64,000 bases of DNA from Streptomyces catenulae. Lineage in GTDB: Bacteria > Actinomycetota > Actinomycetes > Streptomycetales > Streptomycetaceae. Every line of letters begins with the position of its first letter. Position 1 is the first letter of the stretch. The notes below the pieces were generated by a model. That model saw nothing but the letters and a program-made list of their open reading frames with translations. It searched no databases and was not told the origin of the DNA. The stretch spans positions 62,001-126,000 of the forward strand of contig NZ_JODY01000008.1 of the NCBI RefSeq assembly GCF_000718015.1. The letters are read 5' to 3'. The position numbers were made by a program, and so were the translations under genes. Shown here one piece after another: positions 28,122 through 37,751 of the stretch.

Positions 28122-29804
28122 TCAGAAGGAGAAGGGGACGTAGCAGAGGGCGGCGAGGACGACCGCGCCCCAGCCCAGCAGGGCGGGCTTGCGGTACCAC
28201 GCGTCGTCGCCGTCGGCGGGCACCTCCGCCATGTCCGGGGAGCGCGTGCCGTAGACCAGCCCGGCGAGCGACTCGGCCGGTTTGGGCTTGGTGACGAGGG
28301 TGACCAGGACCATCACCACCGCGCCGACGACGAAGGCGACGATCGACGAGACGAAGTTGGCGCCCTGCTCGGACGGGATGGCGATGACGCCCTGCTTGTA
28401 GAGCCCGAAGTAGTTGACCATCGCGGCGACGGTGCCGGAGAGCAGACCCCAGAACCCGGCGGCGGCGCTGGTGCGCTTCCAGAACATCCCGATGATGAAG
28501 ACGACGAACAGCGGGACGTTGAAGAAGGAGAACAGCGTCTGGAGGTAGTTCATGATGTTGCTGAAGGACGAGGCGATGAACGCGGTGCCCATGCCGATCA
28601 GCACGCCGACGGCGGTGACCACCCGCCCGGTCTTCAGGTAGTAGCCGTCCTCGCGCCCCTTCTTCAGGTACGCGCCCCAGATGTCGTTGGTGAAGACGGT
28701 GTTGAACGACGAGACGTTCGCCGCCATACCGGCCATGAACGCGGCGAGCAGACCGGTCACCGCGATGCCCAGGACACCGTTGGGCAGCAGATCGCGCATC
28801 AGCACCGGGATGGCGTCGTTGTACTGGAGCCCGTCCTTGGTCTTGCCCAGCGTCGGCTCCATGACCAGGGCGATCAGCCCGGGGACGACCACGACCAGCG
28901 GGATGAAGATCTTCGGGAAGGCGGCGATCAGCGGGGTGCGCTTGGCGGCGGAGAGGTTCTTCGCGGAGAGCGCGCGCTGCACCTCGGCGAAGTTGGTCGT
29001 CCAGTAGCCGAAGCTCATCACGAAGCCGAGCCCGAGGACGAGGGTCAGCCAGTTGGCGCCCAGCGGGTTGGCCTCGCCGATGCCGGTGCCCTTCCAGGCG
29101 GTGAGGAAGGCGTCGCCGTGCGAGGAGGTCAGCGAGTCGGTCAGCCCGTGCCAGCCGCCGACGCGCTTGAGCCCGACGATCGTCAGGGGTATCAGCGCGG
29201 CGAGGATGACGAAGAACTGCAGGACCTCGTTGTAGATCGCCGAGGAGAGCCCGCCGATCGTGATGTACGCCAGGACGAAGAACCCGGCGACGACGATCGC
29301 CACCCACTGCGGCCAGCCCAGCAGCGCCTGGAGGACGATCGCCATCGCGTAGAGGTTGACGCCCGCGATCAGCACCGACGACACGGCGAAGATCACCGAG
29401 GAGAGCAGGTGCGAGGACGGGCCGAAGCGGTGCAGCAGGAATTCGGGGACCGAGCGGACCTTGGAGCCGTAGTAGAACGGCATCATCACCAGGCCCAGGA
29501 AGACCATCGCGGGGATGGCGCCGATCCAGTACCAGTGGACGGTGTAGGCGCCGTACTGCGCGCCGTTGGCGGCCATGCCGAGGATTTCGGTGGCGCCGAG
29601 GTTGGCGGCGACGAATGCGAGACCGGTGACCCAGGCGGGCAGCGACCGGCCGGAGAGGAAGAAGTCCAGGCTGGTGCGGACGCTGCGCCGGGCGGCGATG
29701 CCGATGCCCAGGACGACGGCGAAGTAGAGGGCCAGGATCGCGTAGTCGAGCCCGTTGGTGGGAAGCCTGAGCCCTTCGGCCAAGGTGATCATGAGGGCAC
29801 TCAT
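28122..29804 (-). CDS. Sodium:solute symporter (SSS family), probably sugar/galactose
   Basis: About 560 aa with 13-14 hydrophobic helices. SSS features: YAILALYFAVVLGIGIAAR (TM1), the LDFFLSGRSLPAW loop, VAANLGATEILGMAANG with sodium-site residues, and GGLSSAIYNEVLQFFVILAA. The central and C-terminal parts match SGLT-like sugar transporters (FFNVPLFVVFIIGMFWKR). ATG 29804 gives the canonical start MSALMITLAEGL; GTG 29852 would add a proline-rich stretch. Divergent from galT-galE-galK with a shared regulatory region, so galactose or a galactoside is the likely substrate. Confidence 0.92.
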   Translation of the reverse strand: MSALMITLAEGLRLPTNGLDYAILALYFAVVLGIGIAARRSVRTSLDFFLSGRSLPAWVTGLAFVAANLGATEILGMAANGAQYGAYTVHWYWIGAIPAMVFLGLVMMPFYYGSKVRSVPEFLLHRFGPSSHLLSSVIFAVSSVLIAGVNLYAMAIVLQALLGWPQWVAIVVAGFFVLAYITIGGLSSAIYNEVLQFFVILAALIPLTIVGLKRVGGWHGLTDSLTSSHGDAFLTAWKGTGIGEANPLGANWLTLVLGLGFVMSFGYWTTNFAEVQRALSAKNLSAAKRTPLIAAFPKIFIPLVVVVPGLIALVMEPTLGKTKDGLQYNDAIPVLMRDLLPNGVLGIAVTGLLAAFMAGMAANVSSFNTVFTNDIWGAYLKKGREDGYYLKTGRVVTAVGVLIGMGTAFIASSFSNIMNYLQTLFSFFNVPLFVVFIIGMFWKRTSAAAGFWGLLSGTVAAMVNYFGLYKQGVIAIPSEQGANFVSSIVAFVVGAVVMVLVTLVTKPKPAESLAGLVYGTRSPDMAEVPADGDDAWYRKPALLGWGAVVLAALCYVPFSF

Positions 29805-29887
29805 TTCCGGGGGCTGGGGGAGACCCCCAGGAGGACACATCGTTGTGCTCACGTGGAACGCACAAAAAGCTACGCGCGAGGTTCCGG

Positions 29888-29916
29888 AAACTGAACACTT
29901 ATGTTCGTTTCAGTTT
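29888..29916. promoter_or_regulatory. Nested inverted repeats in the symporter/galT divergent promoter
   Basis: AAACTGAA (29888-29895) mirrors TTCAGTTT (29909-29916), and inside it GAACA (29893-29897) mirrors TGTTC (29902-29906). The AT-rich CGAACATAAG core on the reverse strand looks like DeoR-family operators. It lies between the two divergent transcription units (starts 29804 and 30097) and could control both. The regulator is not identified. Confidence 0.55.
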
Positions 29917-30096
29917 GGACAAGGGGCGGGCCTGCGGAGCTTTTGATGGGCTATGTCCGATGCGCGGGGCGCCTGACGGGCCGCCCCCACGCCCCGGTCC
30001 CGTATTGACTGCCCTGTTGGGTTGTGCTTCATTGTGTTTGTTTTTGTGTTCGGTCGAGGCGGTGGCGTCGGCCGAGTGGCAGGCTGAGGAGCCCCC

Positions 30097-31167
30097 GTGA
30101 AGAAGACGACGACCCGGCTGGCCGACGGCCGGGAGCTCATCTACTACGACTCCCGCGACGACGCCGACCGCGCCGCCCCCGACCGCCGCCCCCTGCCACC
30201 GGTCGCCACCTCCTCCGAGATCCGCCACGATCCGCTGCTCGGCGACCACGTCGCCATCGCCTCGCACCGCCAGGACCGCACCTACCTCCCGCCGGCCGAC
30301 GCCTGCCCGCTCTGCCCCACGCGCGAGGGCCGCCCCTCCGAGATCCCCGCCGCCGACTACGACGTCGCCGTCTTCGAGAACCGCTTCCCCTCCCTCGCCG
30401 GGGACAGCGGACGCTGCGAGGTGGTCTGCTTCACCTCCGACCACGAGGCGTCCTTCGCCGACCTCACCGAGGAACGGGCCGCCCTCGTCCTCGCCGCCTG
30501 GACCGACCGCACCGCCGCCCTCCAGCGACTCCCGGAGGTCGCCCAGGTCTTCTGCTTCGAGAACCGCGGCGCCGAGATCGGCGTCACCCTCGGCCACCCG
30601 CACGGCCAGATCTACGCGTACCCCTTCACCACCCCGCGCACCGCCCGGATGCTCGCCTCGCTCGCCGCGCACCGCGAGGCCACCGGCGCCAACCTCTTCG
30701 ACGAGACCGTCGCCCGCGAACGCGCCGACGGCGTCCGCGTCGTCCTGGAGACCGACCACTGGACCGCCTTCGTCCCGTACGCGGCCCACTGGCCGTACGA
30801 GGTCCACCTCCACCCGCGCCGCCGGGTCCCCGACCTGACCGCGCTCGACGACGCGGCGCGCACAGAGTTCCCACAGGTCTATCTGGAACTGTTGCGCCGG
30901 TTCGACCGGATCTTCGGCGAGGGCGACGGCCAGGGGCCGGACGCGGGCGCCGCGGCCCGTACGCCGTACATCGCCGCCTGGCACCAGGCGCCGGTCCACG
31001 CCGCCGACCGCGACGAGTTCGCACTCCATCTGGAGCTCTTCACCATTCGCCGTACCGCCGGAAAGCTGAAGTTTCTCGCGGGTTCCGAATCCGGCATGAA
31101 CGTGTTCATCAACGATGTGCCGCCGGAAGCCGCGGCCCAGCGACTGCGAGAGGTAGCGACCAAGTGA
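30097..31167 (+). CDS. galT: Galactose-1-phosphate uridylyltransferase
   Basis: 356 aa Leloir enzyme that exchanges UMP between UDP-glucose and galactose-1-phosphate. HIT-type active site [11 protein letters not shown] carries the nucleophilic His (HPHGQ) near residue 170; zinc-site cysteines are in CPLCPT. Substrate segments [17 protein letters not shown] and FENRFPSL are typical. First gene of galT-galE-galK; the GTG start of galE overlaps its stop (GTGA). Same order as the S. lividans/S. coelicolor gal operon, in which galT has a galactose-induced, glucose-repressed promoter. Confidence 0.97.
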   Translation: MKKTTTRLADGRELIYYDSRDDADRAAPDRRPLPPVATSSEIRHDPLLGDHVAIASHRQDRTYLPPADACPLCPTREGRPSEIPAADYDVAVFENRFPSLAGDSGRCEVVCFTSDHEASFADLTEERAALVLAAWTDRTAALQRLPEVAQVFCFENRGAEIGVTLGHPHGQIYAYPFTTPRTARMLASLAAHREATGANLFDETVARERADGVRVVLETDHWTAFVPYAAHWPYEVHLHPRRRVPDLTALDDAARTEFPQVYLELLRRFDRIFGEGDGQGPDAGAAARTPYIAAWHQAPVHAADRDEFALHLELFTIRRTAGKLKFLAGSESGMNVFINDVPPEAAAQRLREVATK

Positions 31168-32228
31168 GTGTGAGCGTGCCGTCCCCCAAGCCGACCACCC
31201 GAGCGAAGTGCCTGGTCACCGGCGGTGCCGGCTATGTCGGCAGCGTCGTCGCCGCCCATCTGCTGGCGGCGGGGCACGACGTCACCGTCCTCGACGACCT
31301 CTCCACCGGCCACCGCGAGGCCGTTCCGGCCGGTGCCCGCTTCGTCGAGGGCCGCGTCCAGGACGCCGCCCGCCACCTCGACGCCTCCTACGACGCGGTC
31401 CTGCACTTCGCCGCGTTCTCCCAGGTCGGCGAGTCCGTCGCGGACCCGGCGAAGTACTGGCGCAACAACGTCGGCGGCACCATGGACCTGCTCGACGCGA
31501 TGCGCGCCGCCGGTGTGCGCGCCCTCGTCTTCTCCTCCACCGCCGCCACCTACGGCGAACCGGCGCTCACCCCGATCACCGAGACCGCCACCACCGCGCC
31601 CACCAGCCCGTACGGCGCGAGCAAGCTCGCCGTCGACCACCTCATCGGCGGCGAGGCGGCCGCCCACGGACTGGCCGCCGTCTCGCTGCGCTACTTCAAC
31701 GTCGCCGGGGCGTACGGCGACTGCGGTGAGCGCCACGACCCCGAGTCGCACCTCATCCCGCTCGTCCTCCAGGTCGCCCAGGGCCACCGCGAGACGATCT
31801 CCGTCTACGGCGACGACTACCCGACCCCCGACGGCACCTGCGTCCGCGACTACATCCACGTCGCCGACCTCGCCGAGGCCCATCTGCTGGCGCTGGAGGC
31901 GACGCTGAGCACCGTCGCGGAGGCCACCGGGGCGGCCGACGGCGCGCCCCGCCCGCACGTCCGCCCCGGCGAACACCTCGTCTGCAACCTCGGCAACGGC
32001 AACGGCTTCTCCGTCCGCGAGGTCATCGACACCGTCCGCAAGGTCACCGGACACCCGATCCCCGAGGTCCTCGCCGACCGCCGCCCCGGCGACCCGGCCG
32101 TCCTCGTCGCCTCCGCGCAGACCGCCATCGACCGCCTCGGCTGGCGCCCCACCCGCGCCGACCTGGCCGGAATCATCGCGGACGCCTGGGAGTTCGCCCG
32201 CCGCACCACCCGGACGAAGGAGTCCTGA
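31164..32228 (+). CDS. galE: UDP-glucose 4-epimerase
   Basis: 354 aa extended SDR that interconverts UDP-galactose and UDP-glucose with bound NAD. N-terminal nucleotide motif [10 protein letters not shown] near residue 20, [13 protein letters not shown], and catalytic YGASK with upstream Ser in [15 protein letters not shown] 31164 overlaps the galT stop; the stop overlaps galK (TGATG). The start adds a short Ser/Lys-rich tail ([15 protein letters not shown]). Coupling of all three genes suggests fixed stoichiometry. Confidence 0.96.
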   Translation: MSVSVPSPKPTTRAKCLVTGGAGYVGSVVAAHLLAAGHDVTVLDDLSTGHREAVPAGARFVEGRVQDAARHLDASYDAVLHFAAFSQVGESVADPAKYWRNNVGGTMDLLDAMRAAGVRALVFSSTAATYGEPALTPITETATTAPTSPYGASKLAVDHLIGGEAAAHGLAAVSLRYFNVAGAYGDCGERHDPESHLIPLVLQVAQGHRETISVYGDDYPTPDGTCVRDYIHVADLAEAHLLALEATLSTVAEATGAADGAPRPHVRPGEHLVCNLGNGNGFSVREVIDTVRKVTGHPIPEVLADRRPGDPAVLVASAQTAIDRLGWRPTRADLAGIIADAWEFARRTTRTKES

Positions 32229-33421
32229 TGCCCGCGCACGAAGCCGCCGGCCCGACCCCCGCACCGCACGGCGCGGCCCGCACCGACGCGGCCTTCCGCG
32301 CCGTGTACGGCGCCGCGCCCACCGGCGTCTGGGCGGCCCCCGGCCGGGTCAACCTGATCGGTGAACACACCGACTACAACGACGGCTTCGTGCTGCCCTT
32401 CGCCCTGACGGACACCACCCTCGCCGCCGCGGCGCCCCGCACCGACGGGGCGCTGCGGCTGCACTCCGGCGACGTCCCCGGCGGCGTCGTCGAGGTCCCG
32501 GCCGACGCCCTCGCGCCCGGCCGGGACCTGGGCTGGGCCGCGTACCCGGCGGGCGTGGTGTGGGCGATGCGCGACGCCGGACTGCCCGTCGGCGGCGTCG
32601 ACCTGCACCTCGACTCCACCGTCCCCACCGGCGCCGGACTCTCCTCCTCCGCCGCCCTGGAGGTCGCCACCGCCCTCGCCCTCGACGGGCTGTACGGGCT
32701 CGGGCTCGACCGGCGGGAGCTGGCCCGGCTGGCGCAGCGCGCCGAGAACGCCTTCGTCGGCGTGCCCTGCGGGATCATGGACCAGACGGCCGCCACCAGC
32801 TGCACCACCGGCCACGCCCTCCTCCTCGACACCCGCGACCACACCCTCCGCCAGGTCCCCTTCGACCTCACCGGCCACGGACTGCGGCTGCTCGTCATCG
32901 ACACCCGGGTCCGCCACGCGCTGGCCGACGGCGCGTACGCGGAGCGCCGCGCGGGCTGCGAACGCGCCGCCCGCCACCTCGGCGTTTCCGCCCTGCGGGA
33001 CATCGCAATCGGCCAACTTCCCGGCGCACTGGCCGACCTGGCCGCACTCCCCGACGTGCGGCCCCTGGTGCGGCACATCGTCACCGAGAACCACCGCGTC
33101 CAGCAGGTCATCGCCCGGCTGGACGCGGGCGAGCCCCGCGCCGTCGGCCCGCTGCTCACCGCCGGACACGCCTCGCTCCGCGACGACTTCGCCATCTCCT
33201 GCGCCGAACTCGACCTCGCCGTCGACACCGCGCTGGCCGCCGGTGCGCTCGGCGCCCGGATGACCGGCGGCGGCTTCGGCGGCTCGGCCGTCGCCCTCGT
33301 CGAGGACGCGGCGGCGCAGCAGGTCACCGACGCCGTCCACACGGCGTTCACCGCCGCCGGACACGCCGCCCCGCGCGTCTTCACCGCCCGCCCGGGCCCC
33401 GGCGCACACCGCGCCGCCTAG
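32228..33421 (+). CDS. galK: Galactokinase
   Basis: 397 aa GHMP kinase that phosphorylates galactose at C1. Galactokinase signature GEHTDYNDGFVLPFAL at about residue 40, the ATP loop VPTGAGLSSSAALEVATA and GIMDQTAAT near residue 180, and C-terminal GARMTGGGFGGSAVALV. The ATG is read from the galE stop (TGATG). Last gene of the operon; no clear hairpin follows. Confidence 0.97.
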   Translation: MPAHEAAGPTPAPHGAARTDAAFRAVYGAAPTGVWAAPGRVNLIGEHTDYNDGFVLPFALTDTTLAAAAPRTDGALRLHSGDVPGGVVEVPADALAPGRDLGWAAYPAGVVWAMRDAGLPVGGVDLHLDSTVPTGAGLSSSAALEVATALALDGLYGLGLDRRELARLAQRAENAFVGVPCGIMDQTAATSCTTGHALLLDTRDHTLRQVPFDLTGHGLRLLVIDTRVRHALADGAYAERRAGCERAARHLGVSALRDIAIGQLPGALADLAALPDVRPLVRHIVTENHRVQQVIARLDAGEPRAVGPLLTAGHASLRDDFAISCAELDLAVDTALAAGALGARMTGGGFGGSAVALVEDAAAQQVTDAVHTAFTAAGHAAPRVFTARPGPGAHRAA

Positions 33422-33758
33422 GGCGCGTCCGCACGGTCCCGCCCGGCGCGCGTCATCCGGCCGCGTCAACACGGCGCACCGCCGCGACGGTACGCACCGG
33501 CGCGGGGCGGGGAGCGCGCCGCGGCCGTGCGCGCCGGGACTTTCGGCAACGGGCCGCTGCCCGCGCCGCCCGTCCGTACCCTGAGATGAGCGCCGGTGGG
33601 GGCCGGTGCACGACAGGGGGAGCAGCATCCGGTCGGCGGCGCGCCGCGCACGCCGGGCGGCGGGTCCAGGGGGCGCGGCGACGGCCGGGCCGGTCACGGC
33701 GATCTTCACCCCGGGCCCGGTGCCCGCTAGGGTCCGTTCCCCACGACAGGGGGTCCAC
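33422..33758. other. 337-bp spacer with promoter-like elements
   Basis: No gene. Two -10-like hexamers occur (TACCCT at 33577, TAGGGT at 33728) and the 11-mer ACGACAGGGGG is present twice, at 33610-33620 and 33743-33753, the second just before the regulator start. Could be the regulator's promoter and leader. Confidence 0.4.
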
Positions 33759-34565
33759 GTGCAACGCATCCGGGTACTGGTGGCCGACGGCCACCGCATC
33801 TTCGCCGAGTCGCTGGCCGCGGCGCTCGCCGCCGAGGCGGACGTCTGCGTGGCGACGGCGGGCAGCGCCCACGCCGCGCTGCGCACCCTCGAACGCGCCG
33901 CCGCCGAGGGCCGCCCCGTCGACGTACTGCTGGCCGACGCCGACCTCACCGCCGCGACGCCCACGCTCACCAGCGTTCCCGCCCAGCAGACCCGGGGCCG
34001 CGGCGGCGCCCCGCGCCCGCCCCGCGACGGCATCGCCCTGGCCGCGGCGGTCCGCGCCGCCCACCCGGAGGTGCGTACCGTCGTCCTCGCCGAACGCGAC
34101 GACCCGCGCCGCGCGGCCGCCGCCCTCCAGGCGGGCGCCCAGGGCTGGGTCGCCAAGGACTGCTCCCTCTCCCGGTTGCTGGCCGTGATCCGCGGGGTGC
34201 TCCGGGAGGAAACGCATCTGCCGCCCGCCCTGCTCACCGGCGTCCTGCGGGAGCTGACCGCCGCCCGCCGCCACCGTACGGAGAGCGAACGCCTCGTCGA
34301 GACCCTCACGCCCCGCGAGCGCGAGGTGCTGCGCTGCATGGTCGCCGGTATGGGCCGTAAGGCCGTCGCCGAACGCCTCTTCCTCTCCCCGCACACCGTC
34401 CGCACCCATATGCAGAACGTCCTCGGCAAGCTCGACGTCCACTCCACGCTCGCCGCCGTCGCCCTGGCCCGCCGGGCGGGCATCGGACCGGCGGAGCCGG
34501 AGCCCGGACCGGCGGCCCCGGTGGCGGCCCGGGCGGGCGCCGGGGCGGCGGCCCCGGGACGCTGA
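33759..34565 (+). CDS. Orphan LuxR-type response regulator
   Basis: 268 aa; GTG 33759 follows GACAGGGGG. Receiver-like N-terminus (IRVLVADGHRIFAESL) with phosphoacceptor Asp60 in VDVLLAD and the conserved Lys in GWVAKD; a Pro/Arg-rich insertion of about 20 residues (around residues 70-95) breaks the usual fold spacing. One residue of the acidic pair is changed (ADGH). The LuxR/NarL HTH near the end is intact (TPREREVLRCMVAGMGRK then SPHTVRTHMQNVLGKL). No kinase adjoins; the orphan kinase at 49.9 kb is a possible partner but this is speculation. Confidence 0.88.
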   Translation: MQRIRVLVADGHRIFAESLAAALAAEADVCVATAGSAHAALRTLERAAAEGRPVDVLLADADLTAATPTLTSVPAQQTRGRGGAPRPPRDGIALAAAVRAAHPEVRTVVLAERDDPRRAAAALQAGAQGWVAKDCSLSRLLAVIRGVLREETHLPPALLTGVLRELTAARRHRTESERLVETLTPREREVLRCMVAGMGRKAVAERLFLSPHTVRTHMQNVLGKLDVHSTLAAVALARRAGIGPAEPEPGPAAPVAARAGAGAAAPGR

Positions 34566-34588
34566 GGGCCGCCCCCGTACGCGTCCTC

Positions 34589-36634
34589 TCAGGCGTCGGC
34601 CCCGGGGAGCGCGATGACGGCGACGCCCCTGGGGGCGAGCGTGATCCGGTGGACCGGGGCGTCCGCGGGCGGCGCAGGGTCGCCCGGCCCGGCCGCGGGC
34701 TCGGGCCGCCCCGTCGCGTCGGACACCACCACCCGCCCCGGCTCCGGGAGCGTGACCCGGGCCGTCCGCTCCCCGTGGTGGAGCAGGAACAGGAAGCGCC
34801 CCGCCGCGCCTTCCCGGACGGTCGCCTGCACCCCGGCGGGCAGCCCGGCCACCACCGGGGCCACCCCCGCCGCCTCCCGTACGTCGTCCAGCAGCGCCCG
34901 CAGCAGCGCGGGCTCCGGGCGGGTGGCGACGTACCAGGCCGCACCGCGCCCGTACGGGTGCCGGGTCACCGCGGGGCGGCCGTCCAGCGGGCCGCCGGTG
35001 AAGCGGGCGAGTGCCTCGGCGCCTTCCAGGACGACGTCCTCCGCCCACAGATCGGCCCGGCCCCTGTAGGCCCCCTGGAGGGTGAGCGCCGCGCCCTCCG
35101 GTTGCGGCCAGAACTCCTCCACCCGCAGCCCCAGCAGTTCCCGCAGCGGGCCCGGACAGCCACCGGGGTGCACTCGGTCCTGCGCGTCCACGACGCCGGA
35201 GAAGAACGACACCACCAGCTGCCCGCCGTCGCGCACATACGCCGCGAGCCGCGCCGCGTCCTGTTCCGTCAGCAGGTACAGCTGCGGCGCCACCACCATC
35301 CGGTAGCCGGACAGCTCCCGCGACGGCGGGACGACGTCGCACGCCACGCCCGCCTCGTACAGCGGACGGTGGTGCTCCAGCGCCAGCCGTGAGTGGTCCA
35401 GCGCGGTCGACGGCCGTGAGTCCAGCTCCAGCGCCCACCAGCTCCGCCAGTCGGCCAGCAGCGCCACCGCCGCCCGCGACCGCGTCCCGGCGATCTCCGG
35501 TACGGACGCCAGCTCCCGTCCCAGGGCGGCCACCTCGCGGAAGATCCGGGTGTCCGGGCCGCCGTGCGGCACCATCGCCGAGTGGAACTTCTCCGCCCCG
35601 CCCCGCGACTGCCGCCACTGGAAGAACAGCACCGCGTCCGCGCCCTGCGCCACCGCCTGCCAGCTCCACAGCCGCATCGCGCCCGGCGGCTTCGGGCCGT
35701 TCCGTGGCCGCCAGTTGACCGCGCCGGGCGCCTGCTCCAGCAGCAGCCACGGCTGCCCGCCGCGCGCCGACCGCATCAGGTCGAAGACGTACGCCGCCCG
35801 CAGATGGTCATCGGACAGGAAGGGATCCTGATAGAAGTCCAGCGCCATCACGTCCAGGTGCGGCGCCCAGGCGAACGCGTCGACCGGCTTGTGCTGCGGC
35901 ATCAGATTGGTGGTCACCGGCACCCCGGGCGCGCACCGCGCCAGCACCTCCTTCTCCGCGAGGTAGCAGGCGCGCAGCGCGGCATCGCCGAAGCGCAGAT
36001 AGTCCAGTTGCTGCGCCGGGTTGGGGAAGGTCGGCGCGGTCCGTGGCGGCAGCACCTCCGCGAAGTCGGTGTACGTCTGCGACCAGAACGCCGTGGACCA
36101 GGCGTCGTTGAGGGCGTCGACGCTTCCGTAGCGCTCCCGCAGCCAGTCCCGGAAGTCCGCGGCGGAGACGTCGCAGTAGCACTGCCGGGTGTGGCAGCCG
36201 TACTCGTTGCCGATGTGCCACAGGGCGAGCGCGGGGTGCCCGGCGTAGCGGGTGGCGAGCCGTTCGACGAGGCGGACGGCGTGCGCCCGGTAGACCGGGC
36301 TGGAGGGGCAGTAGTGCTGCCGGGCGCCCGGCCAGCGGCGCCGCCCGTCGGCGTCCTCGGGCAGGATCTCGGGGTGCGCATGGCTCAGCCAGGGCGGCGG
36401 TGAGGCGGTCATCGTGGCCAGACACACCTCGATCCCGGCCCCGGCCAGCCCGTCCATGACCCGGTCGAACCAGCCGAAGTCCCACTCGCCGGGCCGGGGT
36501 TCGACCCGGGCCCAGGAGAAGATCCCCGCGGTGACCGTCGAGACCCGGGCCGCCTTCATCAGTTCCAGATCCTCGGCCCACACCTCCTCGGGCCACTGCT
36601 CCGGGTTGTAGTCGCCGCCGAATCGGATGCCCAT
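34589..36634 (-). CDS. GH42 family beta-galactosidase
   Basis: 681 aa glycoside hydrolase releasing galactose from beta-galactosides. The A-domain TIM barrel starts MGIRFGGDYNPEQWPEEVW; the acid/base Glu is in LWHIGNEYGCH near residue 150 and the nucleophile Glu in PWLLLEQAPGAVNW near residue 310. Cysteines in CHTRQCYCDVSA form the usual GH42 zinc cluster together with CLATMTA. Trimerisation and small C-terminal domains follow. ATG 36634 has GGAGGG 7 nt upstream. No signal peptide, so it acts on imported galactosides, matching the nearby symporter and galTEK. Confidence 0.95.
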   Translation of the reverse strand: MGIRFGGDYNPEQWPEEVWAEDLELMKAARVSTVTAGIFSWARVEPRPGEWDFGWFDRVMDGLAGAGIEVCLATMTASPPPWLSHAHPEILPEDADGRRRWPGARQHYCPSSPVYRAHAVRLVERLATRYAGHPALALWHIGNEYGCHTRQCYCDVSAADFRDWLRERYGSVDALNDAWSTAFWSQTYTDFAEVLPPRTAPTFPNPAQQLDYLRFGDAALRACYLAEKEVLARCAPGVPVTTNLMPQHKPVDAFAWAPHLDVMALDFYQDPFLSDDHLRAAYVFDLMRSARGGQPWLLLEQAPGAVNWRPRNGPKPPGAMRLWSWQAVAQGADAVLFFQWRQSRGGAEKFHSAMVPHGGPDTRIFREVAALGRELASVPEIAGTRSRAAVALLADWRSWWALELDSRPSTALDHSRLALEHHRPLYEAGVACDVVPPSRELSGYRMVVAPQLYLLTEQDAARLAAYVRDGGQLVVSFFSGVVDAQDRVHPGGCPGPLRELLGLRVEEFWPQPEGAALTLQGAYRGRADLWAEDVVLEGAEALARFTGGPLDGRPAVTRHPYGRGAAWYVATRPEPALLRALLDDVREAAGVAPVVAGLPAGVQATVREGAAGRFLFLLHHGERTARVTLPEPGRVVVSDATGRPEPAAGPGDPAPPADAPVHRITLAPRGVAVIALPGADA

Positions 36635-36786
36635 CGTTCGGCCCTCCAGGGTCGGGCCCGGCGCCCGCACGGCCGCCGGTACGGACGTGGACTGCGGCGC
36701 CGCCCGCCCCGCCCGGCGGCACCCGCGCGCCAGCATCCGCGCCCCACCCGCCCACCACAAGGACCCCGACGGCGCGGCCCACCCCG

Positions 36787-37044
36787 TTCAGGGAGAGTTC
36801 TCGTCCGGGGAGGATGCCTGAAGCGCGGGGGATGCGCCGGGTTCGTTCAGGGAGGGTTCCTGAAGGTTGCGCCCGGCCCCGGCCCGGCTCGGCCCCGACC
36901 CGATCCGGCTCGGCCCGTACGGAGGCGTGGGGGAGGCCCCGGCTCGTTCAGGAAGGCTTCCTGAAGGTTGGGGGGAGAGCTGCTTCAGGAAGGCTCCCTG
37001 AAGGTTGGGGAAGGAGCCCGGCTTCTTCAGGAAGGCTTCCTGAA
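36787..37044. repeat. Array of 19-bp palindromes (TTCAGGAAGGCTTCCTGAA)
   Basis: Perfect copies at 36947-36965 and 37026-37044, near copies at 36846-36864 (TTCAGGGAGGGTTCCTGAA) and 36984-37002 (one mismatch), and a degenerate half at 36787. Most are followed by GGTTG. They fill the gap between the GH42 gene start and the tamR stop. Each could be a dimer operator or a small hairpin. Five copies in 260 bp is far above chance. Confidence 0.8.
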
Positions 37045-37064
37045 CGCTCCGCCGGAGGCCCCGC

Positions 37065-37562
37065 TCACCCCGGGAGGTTGTCGAACGGCCCCGTCAACCG
37101 CCGCAGCAGACCGGCGAGTTCACGGCGCTGGTCGCGGGAGAGTTCGGCGAGGATGGCCCGTTCCTGGGTGAGCAGACCGGCCAGGGAGGCGTCGGCCTTG
37201 TCGCGGCCCGCGGGCGTCAGGCGGACCAGGACGCCGCGCCGGTCGTTGGGGTCGGGCAGCCGCTCGACGAGGTCCTTCTTGGCGAGCCGGTCGATACGGT
37301 TGGTCATCGTGCCGGACGTCACGAGGGTCTGGGTGAGCAGCGCACCGGGGGAGAGCTGGTACGGCGCCCCGGCGCGGCGGAGCGCGGTGAGGACGTCGAA
37401 TTCCCAGGGCTCCAGCCCCACCTCGGAGAAGGCGAGGCGACGGGCCCGGTCGAGGTGCCGGGCCAGCCTGCTCACGCGGCTGAGGACCTCAAGCGGTTCC
37501 ACGTCGAGGTCCGGGCGCTCGCGGCGCCATGCTGCGACCAGACGGTCGACCTCGTCCTCCAT
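37065..37562 (-). CDS. tamR: MarR family regulator, TamR-like
   Basis: 165 aa MarR winged-helix repressor: FDVLTALRRAG, recognition helix LVTSGTMTNRIDRLAKK and wing LPDPNDRRGVLVRLTPAG. It is divergent from a trans-aconitate methyltransferase gene, the same arrangement as S. coelicolor TamR, which is known to repress both genes and to release DNA on binding citrate or aconitate. The assignment rests on gene context plus the operator array between them. Length is typical. Confidence 0.88.
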   Translation of the reverse strand: MEDEVDRLVAAWRRERPDLDVEPLEVLSRVSRLARHLDRARRLAFSEVGLEPWEFDVLTALRRAGAPYQLSPGALLTQTLVTSGTMTNRIDRLAKKDLVERLPDPNDRRGVLVRLTPAGRDKADASLAGLLTQERAILAELSRDQRRELAGLLRRLTGPFDNLPG

Positions 37563-37581
37563 GGCGATCAGTGTAAGGGGT

Positions 37582-37643
37582 CTGTCGACGTGAAGTCTCT
37601 TGACATGAGCCTTCTCGACATCAGCTATCTCGACGTAGAGATA
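37582..37643. promoter_or_regulatory. TamR-type operator array, four sites at 15-bp steps
   Basis: Four TC-GAC-[AG]T elements have their GAC at 37587, 37602, 37617 and 37632, exactly 15 bp apart. The last forms a near-perfect palindrome TATCTCGACGTAGAGATA (37626-37643). They lie between tamR and tam, where TamR is known to bind, so one protein could coat both promoters. Confidence 0.75.
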
Positions 37644-37751
37644 TATCGTGCGGGGCGACGGCCCGGACCCGCCCGGCCCCGCCGTCCCGACGACCCGCCC
37701 CGGCCCCCGTCCTCCCCGGATCCGGCCGTACCAGCAGAGGGGTTACCGTCC

